This document shows, in pieces, positions 53,020 to 63,029 of a stretch of 64,000 bases of DNA. Source of the stretch: G963665495 sp963667575 (GTDB lineage: Bacteria > Desulfobacterota > Desulfovibrionia > Desulfovibrionales > Desulfovibrionaceae); the NCBI GenBank assembly GCA_963667575.2, contig CAXXHY010000020.1, forward strand, positions 1 through 64,000. Reading direction: 5' to 3'. The position numbers and the translations under genes were made by a program. Position 1 is the stretch's first letter, and each line of letters begins with the position of its first letter. A model generated the notes under the pieces. That model had not been told where the DNA came from. It saw nothing but the letters and a program-made list of their open reading frames with translations, and ran no database searches.

Positions 53020-54747
53020 TTAATGGACAAAAATATTCGAACGTTTGTTGAAGCGACCTTTTTCTTTGGCTTTGTACATGGCCTTGTCCGCCAGCCGCAC
53101 CAGGGTTCCACTGTCCGTACCATGGTCTGGGTACAGAGCGATACCAAAACTAAAGCGCATGTCCAGGACCACCCCGTCAATGTCATAGGCAGGATGCAAT
53201 TTTTTCAGGATCTTATCGGCAATCAGCTCCGCACTGGCCGCGTCAAAAACATCTGATAATATGAAACAGAATTCATCACCTCCAAGTCTGGATATGGTGT
53301 CTGTTTCGCGCAGCTTGCCTTGCAGCCTGTCTGCAATCTCCCGCAACAGACGATCGCCGACATGATGTCCGTGCGTATCGTTGATGTCCTTGAATTTGTC
53401 CACATCCATGAGCATCAGTCCGAATCCGCTCTTGTTGCGGTGGCAGCGGGATATTTCCGATGCCAGTCGTTCGTAGAACAGAACCCGGTTGGGCAATCCG
53501 GTGAGCACGTCGTAATAGGCGAGCTTGCGGATCATCTCCTCGGCCTTGTGCTTTTCAGTAATATCTTCGAGCAGCAGCACAAAGCCGGCAAGGCTGTCCT
53601 TTTCCCGTATGCCGGTAACCTTGGCCTGCAAATACCTGGCCCGGCCGTCCTTGCCTCTGCGTTCGAAACAAAAGCTGACCTGCTTGTTGCGCTTCACCAG
53701 CTGGATGCCCTGTTCCACCCGTGCGAAAGGCACCTGATCCAGCTCATGGATGGTACGAATATCCCTTTCATAAACAAGTCTGGCAGGAATCCCCAGCAGT
53801 TTTTCGGCTCCTGCATTGAAATAATTCACCTTCAAATTCTCATCCAGGGCGATGATCCCCAGATCCACGGATGAGCTGAGTATGCTGTCCAGGTAGAGCG
53901 TCTTACGTGCCAGCTGGCGTACGGTCTTGGTCAATTCCTCGCCCTGCTCCCTGATGATCAGTTTCAGGGTCTCCACATAGTTGCTTTCCAGCCCCCGAAC
54001 CATGTCGCTCTGAGTCACAACCCCGAGGGCTTTGCCGGACTCGTCCACAACGACCACGCGCCGGATGCCGTGAACGCGCATCAGTTCGACCGCATCGTAG
54101 GCCGGCTGCTCTTCCCGCATGGACACCACCGGACTGCTCATATGATCCTTGACCAGGGATTCTTCCAAAGACACACCGCTGGAAATCAGAGTCGCGATAT
54201 CCCGCTCTGTCAGAACCCCCATGGGATACTGCTGTTCGCAGACCACAAGAAAACTCAGCTTCATGTCGGCCATTTTCCTGGCCGCATCAAACAGCGTCGC
54301 ATCCGGCTCCGAACGGACCAGTTTGTTATGCATGACCTGGCCGATGGTTTTGACCTTGATAAAATAGTCGTACCCGAACTGTTTGATCATATCGGAGAGG
54401 GTGGCCACTCCCACGGCATGGCCGAATTCATCGACCACCACCAGATGGCGCATCTTGTTGACGGCCAGCAGCTCAAAGGCCTCATAGAGCAGGGTTTCTC
54501 TGGTCACCGTGCGTACGCTGCAGGTCATGAGATCCTGCATGGGCATGTCCACAAAATTCGGTCCGTAGCGGGCCACGCAACGTACCACGTCCCGTTCCGT
54601 AAAAATGCCGACCGGTTTGCGTTCTGCCAGAACCACTATGCAACTCGCCTTGTTGGCCCGCATCACTGCCAGGGCATCCATGGCCGGTGTTTCTGGCGAT
54701 ACACTCAGGACTTTGGGCGTATATATTTCCTTGATCTGCTTGTGCAT
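53020..54747 (-). CDS. four-CBS, PAS, GGDEF diguanylate cyclase
   Basis: 575 residues, soluble. Four CBS repeats (about 8-265; e.g. VGIFTERDVVRCVARYG, MGVLTERDIATLISSG) form two Bateman modules that may sense adenine nucleotides. A PAS follows (about 285-400), then an intact GGDEF (RLGGDEFCFIL) with the I-site RETD five residues upstream, so c-di-GMP synthesis with feedback is expected. Part of the minus-strand signalling operon, 45 bases after the PocR kinase and 91 bases before the binding protein. Confidence 0.92.
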   Translation of the reverse strand: MHKQIKEIYTPKVLSVSPETPAMDALAVMRANKASCIVVLAERKPVGIFTERDVVRCVARYGPNFVDMPMQDLMTCSVRTVTRETLLYEAFELLAVNKMRHLVVVDEFGHAVGVATLSDMIKQFGYDYFIKVKTIGQVMHNKLVRSEPDATLFDAARKMADMKLSFLVVCEQQYPMGVLTERDIATLISSGVSLEESLVKDHMSSPVVSMREEQPAYDAVELMRVHGIRRVVVVDESGKALGVVTQSDMVRGLESNYVETLKLIIREQGEELTKTVRQLARKTLYLDSILSSSVDLGIIALDENLKVNYFNAGAEKLLGIPARLVYERDIRTIHELDQVPFARVEQGIQLVKRNKQVSFCFERRGKDGRARYLQAKVTGIREKDSLAGFVLLLEDITEKHKAEEMIRKLAYYDVLTGLPNRVLFYERLASEISRCHRNKSGFGLMLMDVDKFKDINDTHGHHVGDRLLREIADRLQGKLRETDTISRLGGDEFCFILSDVFDAASAELIADKILKKLHPAYDIDGVVLDMRFSFGIALYPDHGTDSGTLVRLADKAMYKAKEKGRFNKRSNIFVH

Positions 54748-54792
54748 TATCAAGCTTCACCTCTGCGTTCCCAGGATTGCATACGAATCCCG

Positions 54793-56457
54793 TTAATTGT
54801 GTCGAGGCAAACGAACTCGGACCGTGGTCCCCTCCTGTGCTGAACTCTTCATCTCAATGTCCCCAAGCTGAACTTCCGCCATAATCTTCGCGCTGTAGGT
54901 TCCAAGCCCCGTGCCATAAGGCTTACCGAAGGTAACGTACTTGTCGAAAAAAGCAGTCCGAATCTCCTGGGGCACCTCGGAAGGACTCCATACGGAGATG
55001 CTGCAATAGGGCGGTTCGAGTGAAAGCATAATTTTTACTTCCTGGTCAGACGGGGTGGCATCCACTGCATTGTCCACCAGATTGGAAATCATGGTGTATG
55101 AAAGCATTTCATCGGCAGACACCAGGATTCTTTCAGTAGTCCGGGCAAAGGACTCCTGGTGTTCCACCAGAACCGCCATCCGTTTGTCCCGGGCCTTGAT
55201 TCCCAAATCCCGGACTACCCGCCGTACGAGCAAGTCAATATCCACGGGCGTGGGCGTCAACACGTAACGGCCGGTTTCCAGTTTGAACAACTCCAGAGAC
55301 TGGTTGATCTGGTTGCTGATCATGTATCCGGCTTCCACGATCAGCTCGAGGAACTCGTTCTGTTCGTCCGTAAGATTGCTGTCCCCCTGCAATGACTTGG
55401 CAAGACCGATGATACCGTTGAGCGGAACTTTCAGGTCATGCCGCATGATCACGTCCACATCTTCGCGCAATTTTTCAAATGCCTTGTGCTCGGTGATGTC
55501 CACAACCACCCAGATAACACCGTCCCGGATATTCTCCGGGTCCACGGCCTTGCCGTAGAGCGAGCACCAGAGCATCTCCCTGTCCTTGCGGCACAGTTGA
55601 AATTCGCGATGCACAAAATTGTTCAGCCCTCCGATGGATTTGTACACCCTGCCCGCATATTCGTAGCTTTCAGCGTCCGCGTACAGCATACGGGTGGATT
55701 GTCCGGTCAGCTCATTCACAGTGTAGCCCAACATTTCCGCGAACCGCTTGTTGGGCCTGTGGATTATCCGGTCTTCCTTGATGTAAAAAATACCAACGGA
55801 ACTGTTGTTGAAAATGGTTTCAAACTCGGAAAGGGTTTTGCGCGTGGCCTCTTCGGCCTGACGCCGGAATTCGACCTCTTTCCGCAATTGGGCTGTGCGC
55901 TGTTCCACCTTGTTTTCCAGCTCAGCGGCAAATTTGCGCAGATTCAACTGGTCCAGACCCATTTCGCCCATGAGTCCGGCCAGCTGCGAAAGAAAACCGA
56001 TTTCTTTAGTAGTTTTCTTACTATCAAAAGGAAGCACTTCATTCAATGCCGCCAGGTAGCTGTCCAGATCAAAGCCATAACGACTGGCCTGCCGTACGTA
56101 AAAGTCCTGGTCAAGGTTTGGGGGGGCGAACTGGCCGACAAAAATATTGGCGACATGCTCGCCTTCGATGGTGATGGGTACGGCCACGTCAATCAGGCCG
56201 TTCAGACATTGGAGATGCGTTATGTCCATCTCCCTGCCTGCAGCTCGGGAAAGAATGCGGTCACTCTCTTTGCAGCGCTCGGCTGTTTCAGGATGTCTGC
56301 GATGAAAATCCGTACAGATTTTACGCCAGCCCACATTCACTATAATTTGGCCGTCGCTGTCCGTAATGGCTGAAGGAATACCTGTCAGCTCATAGAAACT
56401 GGTCAGCAAGGCCTTGATCCGCTTCAAATCGACAATCTTAGTAAATTGGTACGGCAT
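54793..56457 (-). CDS. PocR-PAS histidine kinase
   Basis: 554 residues. An N-terminal PocR-type sensory domain (about 10-165) has Cys residues in KICTDFHRRHPETAERCKES and HLQCLNGLIDVAVPI, followed by a coiled coil, PAS (about 215-330), HisKA (RHDLKVPLNGIIGL; His expected to be phosphorylated) and an HATPase (NLVDNAVDATPSD, GTGLGTYSAKIMAE). No membrane segment. First gene of the operon; a promoter should lie before 56457. PocR domains bind small hydrocarbon derivatives (e.g. 1,3-propanediol), but the ligand here is unknown. Confidence 0.9.
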   Translation of the reverse strand: MPYQFTKIVDLKRIKALLTSFYELTGIPSAITDSDGQIIVNVGWRKICTDFHRRHPETAERCKESDRILSRAAGREMDITHLQCLNGLIDVAVPITIEGEHVANIFVGQFAPPNLDQDFYVRQASRYGFDLDSYLAALNEVLPFDSKKTTKEIGFLSQLAGLMGEMGLDQLNLRKFAAELENKVEQRTAQLRKEVEFRRQAEEATRKTLSEFETIFNNSSVGIFYIKEDRIIHRPNKRFAEMLGYTVNELTGQSTRMLYADAESYEYAGRVYKSIGGLNNFVHREFQLCRKDREMLWCSLYGKAVDPENIRDGVIWVVVDITEHKAFEKLREDVDVIMRHDLKVPLNGIIGLAKSLQGDSNLTDEQNEFLELIVEAGYMISNQINQSLELFKLETGRYVLTPTPVDIDLLVRRVVRDLGIKARDKRMAVLVEHQESFARTTERILVSADEMLSYTMISNLVDNAVDATPSDQEVKIMLSLEPPYCSISVWSPSEVPQEIRTAFFDKYVTFGKPYGTGLGTYSAKIMAEVQLGDIEMKSSAQEGTTVRVRLPRHN

Positions 56458-56634
56458 ACATAATACCCTCAAAAGTATGCGTTGAAGTCATCAACGTAGG
56501 GTAATACTTTCAGGACGTAAAATCCTGATGCATGTCTTTTCGATAGCGTTGTCCTATTTTACTAAACATCCAAACGGTTGTCTTGCAAATTCTCGCCGCT
56601 TTTCCTTACAGCGTTGAAACGACTTTGCATTCCT

Positions 56635-58779
56635 TCAGGATTTGTCTGAAACGCTTTTCATACTCAAATTGATTCGCTTGCGTTGCAGGTCCAAGTCTAT
56701 AACTGTGACGTTCACCTTTTGCCCAACGTTGACAACCTCCGCCGGGTTGGACACATATTTGTCCGCCAGCTGACTGATATGCACCAGTCCGTCACGATGT
56801 ACGCCGATGTCTACAAATGCTCCGAAATTGGTGACATTGGTCACGATTCCCGGCAAATGCATGCCCGGTTGCAGGTCCTTGATATCCGTAACGTCGGCTG
56901 CGTAGGAAAACACGCTGAACGCATCGCGCGGATCCCTGCCCGGCTTGGCCAGCTCTGCCAGAATATCCCGCAAAGTAGGCAGTCCCACCTCCCCCGAGAC
57001 ATACTTTTCCAGGGAAATCTTCTCCCTGGAGGCAGGGTTGGCCAGGAGATCCACGATTCCGCAGCCGTTGTCCTGGGCCATCTGGCGGACAAGGGCATAA
57101 CGCTCGGGATGCACCGCGCTGGCATCCAGCGGATTGCCGCCCTTGACGCGTAAAAAGCCCGCAGCCTGTTCGAAGGCTTTCGGGCCAAGCCGTTTGACCT
57201 TTTTCAGAGCCTCGCGATCAGCGAACGGACCGTTGCTTTCGCGGTGGGCAACGATGTTGCCAGCCAGCACCGGCCCAAGCCCCGAGACATAGGACAACAG
57301 CTCCGGACTGGCCGTATTCACGTCCACCCCCACCGCGTTGACGCAGTACATCACCACGTCGTCCAGGGCTTTTTTCAAGGCGGACTGGTCCACATCATGC
57401 TGATACTGCCCCACGCCGATGGATTTGGGATCGATCTTCACCAGTTCCGCCAGGGGATCGAGCAGCCGTCTGCCGATGCTCACAGCCCCCCGGACCGTCA
57501 GATCGAGATCGGGGAATTCCCTCCGGGCCACTTCCGAGGCGGAATAGATGGACGCGCCCGATTCATTGACCAGCACCACGGGGAGTCCCAGATCCAGGGA
57601 TCGCACGAATGCCTCGGTTTCTCGTCCGGCCGTGCCGTTTCCCACGGCCACGGCTTCGAGTCCGTGTTTTTTGCATAACTCGCGGATGGTGCGCGCGGCC
57701 TCGTCTCTGGCCTTTTCCGAACCTGTCGGATACACCGCCGTATATTCGAGCAAAGTGCCCTGCGCATCCAGAGCCACGGTTTTCGCTCCCGTACGGAAGC
57801 CCGGATCCAGAGCCAGAATGCGTTTTTGTCCCAGGGGTGCGGCCAGCAGCAACTCCCGGATATTGGCCACAAAAACCTTGATGGCCTCCAGGTCTGCCCG
57901 CTCCTTGACCATGGCGCGGATCTCGTTTTCTATGGATGGCGCCAGCAGCCGTTTATAGCCGTCCCGCAACGCGGCTTCCACTTCCGCCGCATCACTCCCC
58001 GAGACACCGCGCCGCTTCAACAGCAGCTTGAACAGCGTGTCCAGAGCTTCATCCTCCTCCGCGCGCAGGTGCACGGAAAGAAAGCCCTCTCGTTCGCCGC
58101 GGAACATGGCCAGAGCTCTGTGGCCCGGAACCGAACGCACGGGCTCATCCCAATTGAACCAATCGCGGTAGGTGGCGCCTTCTTCCTCCTTGCCCTTGAC
58201 CATCTGCGAACGAAAATGGCCGCGGCGCTGATAGAGGCTGCGGATCGCCTTGCGAATCCTGCTGTTTTCACTGATATTTTCCGCAATCACATCACGGGCG
58301 CCGGCAAGAGCAGCCGCGATGTCCGGTACGTCTTTTTCCTGCGAGACATAGCCTGCGGCGAGTTCCCCGGCATTTCTGCCCTTCTGGGCGAACAAGGCCA
58401 TGGCCAGAGGTTCGAGTCCGCGTTCGCGGGCCATGGCCCCCCTGGTCCGGCGCTTGGGCCTGTAGGGAAGATACACATCCTCAAGCTGCGCCTTGTCTTC
58501 GGCCTGTTCCACGGCCGTACGCAGGGCATCGGTCAGCAGCCCCCGTTCTTCCAGGGAAGCCAGAATGGACTCCCGACGCTTGCCCAGTTCCGCATGCCGC
58601 TCCAGGGCATCGCGGATGGCCGCCACGGCCACTTCATCCAACGAGCCAGTGGCCTCTTTGCGATAGCGGGCAATGAACGGCACACTGCAGCCGGTATCAA
58701 GCAATCCGGCAACCGCTTCCACCTGGCGCTGAGGAATATTTTGTTCGTGGGCAATACGTTCGCAATACGCATCCTGCAT
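56635..58779 (-). CDS. tex: Tex-family RNA-binding transcription accessory protein
   Basis: 714 residues. N-terminal helical region (HEQNIPQRQVEAVAGLLDTG), YqgF/RNase-H-like fold (LALDPGFRTGAKTVALD...GNGTAGRETEAFV), helix-hairpin-helix repeats (NTASPELLSYVSGLGPVLAGNIV) and a C-terminal S1 domain (GIVTNVTNFGAFVDIGVHRDGLVHISQLAD). It binds nucleic acid and aids transcription, in the cytoplasm. It ends right after the S1 domain, slightly shorter than many Tex proteins. Monocistronic, with a 178-base gap to the next operon. Confidence 0.96.
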   Translation of the reverse strand: MQDAYCERIAHEQNIPQRQVEAVAGLLDTGCSVPFIARYRKEATGSLDEVAVAAIRDALERHAELGKRRESILASLEERGLLTDALRTAVEQAEDKAQLEDVYLPYRPKRRTRGAMARERGLEPLAMALFAQKGRNAGELAAGYVSQEKDVPDIAAALAGARDVIAENISENSRIRKAIRSLYQRRGHFRSQMVKGKEEEGATYRDWFNWDEPVRSVPGHRALAMFRGEREGFLSVHLRAEEDEALDTLFKLLLKRRGVSGSDAAEVEAALRDGYKRLLAPSIENEIRAMVKERADLEAIKVFVANIRELLLAAPLGQKRILALDPGFRTGAKTVALDAQGTLLEYTAVYPTGSEKARDEAARTIRELCKKHGLEAVAVGNGTAGRETEAFVRSLDLGLPVVLVNESGASIYSASEVARREFPDLDLTVRGAVSIGRRLLDPLAELVKIDPKSIGVGQYQHDVDQSALKKALDDVVMYCVNAVGVDVNTASPELLSYVSGLGPVLAGNIVAHRESNGPFADREALKKVKRLGPKAFEQAAGFLRVKGGNPLDASAVHPERYALVRQMAQDNGCGIVDLLANPASREKISLEKYVSGEVGLPTLRDILAELAKPGRDPRDAFSVFSYAADVTDIKDLQPGMHLPGIVTNVTNFGAFVDIGVHRDGLVHISQLADKYVSNPAEVVNVGQKVNVTVIDLDLQRKRINLSMKSVSDKS

Positions 58780-58916
58780 ATGAAGGCTCCAGAAAAGAAT
58801 ATTTGCATTAAGTTATGAAAAAAATCAACGGAGACAGAAATTCAACCGTCGGATGATTCTAAAACACCGCTACCAGAAGCCTGATTTGGGGCAAATTTCC
58901 GGCTGCGCACCTGGGA

Positions 58917-60590
58917 TCAGCTCCCTGAGGACAACGGCAATTCCACAAACACGCAGCAGCCCTTGTCCTGATCGGATTCCATCCAGATAATGCCCTCATA
59001 ATGCTCGACAATCTGCCGACAGATGGAGAGTCCGAGCCCGGTTCCCTTGGGTTTTGATACGAGCGTATCTGGAGCGCAAACCTGGTGGTATTTTTCGAAC
59101 ACCATGACCAGTTCGGAGCGGGGAACGCCGCATCCCGAATCCAGCACGCCGATCTGCAAGGTTCCCTCGTTGCTGCAGGCTGCTATGGTTACCGCCCCTG
59201 AATCGGTGTATTTGAGCGCATTGCTGAACAGGTTTATCAGCAATTGTTTGAAACGGTCGGGATCCATATACATCCCCGGCAATGTTTCGGGCAGAATCAT
59301 TTTCAGAAACACATCGTTTTTGTCCCTGAAAACACCTTCCACCGCATTGGCTGCCTGCAAAATGGCTGCTTTTACGTCGATTTCCTGATCGTGCCACTGG
59401 AAACGACCGGACTCGATCTTGGTAAAATCCAGAAAATCATCGATCAACCGGCTCAAACGTTCGCTTTCATCCTGAATGATCGAGAGGTTGTCCCGAATAC
59501 GGACCACCTTGTCCGAAGGGTCCGCCACCATGGCGTCCGCATTTCTGAAAATTCTGTGGTAATCCCGCTTGATCAGTTTGACGAACCCGAGAATGGAGGT
59601 CAAAGGCGTGCGGAATTCATGGGATACGGAAGAAAGAAAAGATGATTTCAAGGCATCCTGTCGCAACAGCTGCAAATTGGCTTCTTCCAGTTCATGGGCC
59701 TTGCTTTGCAGCTCCCAGGTCCGCGAAGCAACAAGCTTTTCCAATTTGTCGTTGAGCGCGGCAAGCTCCTGCTGCGCCTTTTTCCGTTGGGAAACTTCAC
59801 GGGTCAGCCTGTCGTTGGCGAGTTGCAATCCAGCTGTCTGGGCCTCGATGGCATCATTGGCGCTTTTCAAACGCTCGGTCATGGAATTGAAGGCATGGGT
59901 CAGTTCAACTACTTCATCGGATGCGCCTGCGCCGGGCACGGGCAACAATTTTCCAGCCGAACCAGGGACAAAATTCTTGGTGGCCTCAGCCAGCCGGACC
60001 AGTGGATTGGCAATGCTTCTTGCGATGACAAAAGACAGAAACCCACCGAGCACCAACCCGCCCAGCAAGATGAACACCACCGAATTCAGGAAACTATCCC
60101 GTCGCATGAATAATTCCGCTTCGCTGGTGGCAAGAACAATCTTCCACTTCCAGGGGCTGAAGGAATCATAAATGAACAGGTAGGGCTTGCCGTCAAACAG
60201 CATACGCTCCATACCCGACTTTGTGTCCGGCAGATTCCAAAGAGGAGCCTTCCTGAGCTTGTCCGTGAACTCGCCAGGATAAATCAGCATTCCGTTTTGG
60301 GAACAGATCATCATCATTTCGGATTGCTGCGGATGGGACTTGAAAAAATCAGCAAAAATCCTCTGGGCATATTCCGTATGAATGCCCTTCTCGTCCACAT
60401 CTCCGGAATGCAGGTGCAGCTGAATCCGCTCGAATTCATTCCGTATGCGCGTCATTTCAACACGCATATTGGTCTCGTTCAATTCTCGAAGCAGTTGATC
60501 GATGGTAAGCACCGCGGCCACGGTAATGAGAATGGAGACAAGGGCCAGAATGCCCAGGGAAAGATAGGTGATTTTTTGTTTCAGTCGCAT
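58917..60590 (-). CDS. transmembrane sensor histidine kinase with Cache and HAMP
   Basis: 557 residues from MRLKQKITYLSLGILALVSI. TM1 at about 8-30, a Cache-like periplasmic domain (about 40-175), TM2 about 180-200, HAMP (RSIANPLVRLAEATKNF), coiled coil, HisKA (SSVSHEFRTPLTSILGFVKLI) and HATPase (LINLFSNALKYTDSG, LDSGCGVPRSE, KPKGTGLGLSICRQIVEHYEG). No receiver domain is fused and no cognate response regulator is adjacent, so it is an orphan kinase; the partner may be elsewhere. Confidence 0.93.
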   Translation of the reverse strand: MRLKQKITYLSLGILALVSILITVAAVLTIDQLLRELNETNMRVEMTRIRNEFERIQLHLHSGDVDEKGIHTEYAQRIFADFFKSHPQQSEMMMICSQNGMLIYPGEFTDKLRKAPLWNLPDTKSGMERMLFDGKPYLFIYDSFSPWKWKIVLATSEAELFMRRDSFLNSVVFILLGGLVLGGFLSFVIARSIANPLVRLAEATKNFVPGSAGKLLPVPGAGASDEVVELTHAFNSMTERLKSANDAIEAQTAGLQLANDRLTREVSQRKKAQQELAALNDKLEKLVASRTWELQSKAHELEEANLQLLRQDALKSSFLSSVSHEFRTPLTSILGFVKLIKRDYHRIFRNADAMVADPSDKVVRIRDNLSIIQDESERLSRLIDDFLDFTKIESGRFQWHDQEIDVKAAILQAANAVEGVFRDKNDVFLKMILPETLPGMYMDPDRFKQLLINLFSNALKYTDSGAVTIAACSNEGTLQIGVLDSGCGVPRSELVMVFEKYHQVCAPDTLVSKPKGTGLGLSICRQIVEHYEGIIWMESDQDKGCCVFVELPLSSGS

Positions 60591-60852
60591 GCGGCTAGCC
60601 TGATGATAATTACAAGCCCCCATGTAAGCAGATACACAACGTATCCAGCGTACGGCTCGGATTTCGGCGCGAACAGTCGATAGTCCTTCACCCTTTGCCC
60701 CGCCCCCGAGAACCAGATGCGCTGGCCAGTACGACCGCCTGATACGCCTGCGGCAGATTTCGGCAGGCAAAAGCAGGACATCCGGTCGCTCCCCCGGCAC
60801 TGTTCCAACAGCACGATCCTTTCAATCAATTATCTTGGAAAAAACGAGAGGC

Positions 60853-61059
60853 CTACATCCGGTCGCAGTAAACATTCTCCAGAAACTGCTCCAGGCTGTC
60901 ATCCATACGCGGAATGTACTGTTCGAGAGGGAAAAAAGAGCCACATGACGGGCAATGTATTCGCACCTCACGGCATAGTCTTTGTGCTTCCACCGGTTGA
61001 CCGCACGCTTCACACGGAATGCTGGTCACAACCTGACGTTTCGCGGAATTACGCCACAT
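60853..61059 (-). CDS. small zinc-ribbon protein
   Basis: 68 residues from MWRNSAKRQVVTSIP, with a perfect AGGAGG site. Two Cys pairs, CEACGQPV and HCPSCGSFF, about 20 residues apart, form a zinc ribbon; the C-terminal half is an acidic helix (DDSLEQFLENVYCD). Likely a small regulatory or adaptor protein; function unknown. Conserved ribosome site and clean ends make it a real gene. Confidence 0.75.
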   Translation of the reverse strand: MWRNSAKRQVVTSIPCEACGQPVEAQRLCREVRIHCPSCGSFFPLEQYIPRMDDSLEQFLENVYCDRM

Positions 61060-61217
61060 AAGAACCTCCTGCGGATGCATGATAGCTGCGTAAAGGGGAT
61101 ACGATCAAATCCAGTTTCGTGCCGACCCGGTTCAAGACGTAAAAAATGCTTGATTGACCCAATCGGGCCCCTCTGTCAAGGCTTGGGCTTTGTCTTCCCC
61201 CAGGCCTGAGGCTGCTC

Positions 61218-62792
61218 TCAGCGTCGCACCGCCTTGTCCGCAGCCTCGGCAAACCCTTCTCCGGCCTTGGCAAACAGATCGAACACCAGATCCACACCCG
61301 CGTCCAGCAGGGCCTGTTCCTCATCCGGGTAATGCGCCACGGCCGCCAGAGGGACTTCGCCGCCCAAAGTCCGAATGCTTCTGGCCGCGGTGATGTTCGC
61401 CGTATGCCCGAAGGTCAGCAAGGCAAGCTGCATGGGCGTATTCTTCATCTGAATCCTTCGCCAGAAGTTCCTGTCTTCCGCATCCCCCAACAACACGCGC
61501 CTGCCGGTTTTCTTGAGAGCGGCCACTTTTTCCGGATTGAAATCCAGGCCAACGACCACATCGCCATAGGTTTCGTGCAACCAGTCGTACGCGCCCCGGC
61601 CCACGCGTCCCATGCCGAGCACTGCTATCCGCACCTCCCCCGGATCGATCAGCACTTCCTCGGGATGCCGTTGCAGGGTCTCCAGAAACAACAGCCGCGG
61701 TTCCAGCCGACAGGCCAGGGCATGGGCAAAAGTGTTCAGCGGCGCTGCCAGCACAAAGGAAAGCGAAAGCGCCAGAGCGATGACGATCAGCCAGTTCGGG
61801 TCCAACCACCCGTTGGCAATGGCCACGCTGCCGACAATCAAACCGAACTCGCTGTAGTTGGTCAGAACAAGGCTCCCCAGCAGCGAAGTACGGGCTTTCA
61901 GGCTGAAGCGCGTCAGCAAAACCAGAAACAGCACGGATTTCAGCAGCACCACGGGCAACAGCAGCAGTGCCACTCCCAGTTCATCAAAGGAAGGCGCTCC
62001 GGACATTCCGATGGACAGAAAAAAACCGACAAGGAATAAATCCTTGAAAGACAGCAAGGCCTTGGACACTTCAGACGCCTTGGGGTGGGAGGACACAAGT
62101 ATTCCGATGATCAGTGCGCCGATATCCGGCTTCAGCCCCACGGCATCGAACAGCGACGCGCCCAGCACCAGAGCCAGAAGCAGGCCGAAAAGCACCACGA
62201 GTTCGCCATGGCCGCAATGATCGAGAATTTTCAGACATACCCAGCGGATAAGCGGCAGGCCGACCACGAGCAGCAACGCCCACCAGGAGGGAACCTTGCC
62301 CGTGGAAAATGTCAGGAAAAATACGGCCAGAATGTCCTGGATGATCAGAATACCAATGGCCACACGGCCATACAACGCGGACATTTCGCCCTGCTCTTCG
62401 AGTACTTTGACGGCAAATACCGTGCTGGAAAAACTCAGGGCGAATGCCAGGGTCAGCGAAGCCCCGACCCCCATCCCGCTGAACATGCAAAAGCCCTTTG
62501 CCGCGAGCCAGTAGATGCCCAGCCCCATGAGCAGCACAATCAGGACCATGTGAATGGATGCCGTGGCCCAGACCTCCTTTTTCAGGAGGCTTTTCGGGTT
62601 CAACTTGAGGCCGATGCTGAACAGCAGCAGGGTCACACCAAGGTCGGCTAGTTCCTGCAGCGTATCACCCCCCTGGATGCCCAACCCGTGCAGCACGAAG
62701 CCGGTTGCCAGAAACCCGACAAGCGGCGGAAGCCCGACAAGCTTTACCGCAAAACCAAATACGAATGCCAGCGCAATCCATAACGGATCCAT
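61218..62792 (-). CDS. CPA2-family cation/proton antiporter with TrkA-N domain (KefB-like)
   Basis: 524 residues. About twelve membrane helices (residues 1-375) with the CPA2 pattern LVGFLATGFVLHGLGI and LTLAFALSFSSTVFAVKVLEEQGE; a C-terminal TrkA-N/Rossmann domain at about 400-524 (VRIAVLGMGRVGRGAYDWL) binds NAD(H). Likely exchanges K+ (or Na+) for H+. Start ATGGATCCG follows GAAGG. Monocistronic. Confidence 0.9.
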   Translation of the reverse strand: MDPLWIALAFVFGFAVKLVGLPPLVGFLATGFVLHGLGIQGGDTLQELADLGVTLLLFSIGLKLNPKSLLKKEVWATASIHMVLIVLLMGLGIYWLAAKGFCMFSGMGVGASLTLAFALSFSSTVFAVKVLEEQGEMSALYGRVAIGILIIQDILAVFFLTFSTGKVPSWWALLLVVGLPLIRWVCLKILDHCGHGELVVLFGLLLALVLGASLFDAVGLKPDIGALIIGILVSSHPKASEVSKALLSFKDLFLVGFFLSIGMSGAPSFDELGVALLLLPVVLLKSVLFLVLLTRFSLKARTSLLGSLVLTNYSEFGLIVGSVAIANGWLDPNWLIVIALALSLSFVLAAPLNTFAHALACRLEPRLLFLETLQRHPEEVLIDPGEVRIAVLGMGRVGRGAYDWLHETYGDVVVGLDFNPEKVAALKKTGRRVLLGDAEDRNFWRRIQMKNTPMQLALLTFGHTANITAARSIRTLGGEVPLAAVAHYPDEEQALLDAGVDLVFDLFAKAGEGFAEAADKAVRR

Positions 62793-63029
62793 TGCCTTCA
62801 CCCTCGCTGTACGTATCACCTGGCGGCATTGAGCCGCAAATAGTCACAGAACAGTACCCAAAACAATTCAATGATGAATCTGCCCCAATTTGCCGCTTCA
62901 GGCAAGTTGCAGGGAAAAAATCTCCCGCGTACAATTACACAGCATTCTGTTTCACCAGTAGCCCGAGCCCTGCTTCAGCAACCGGACCCGGCTGTTGCCG
63001 CGGTCCGTCATCATAAGGACCTGATTGTC

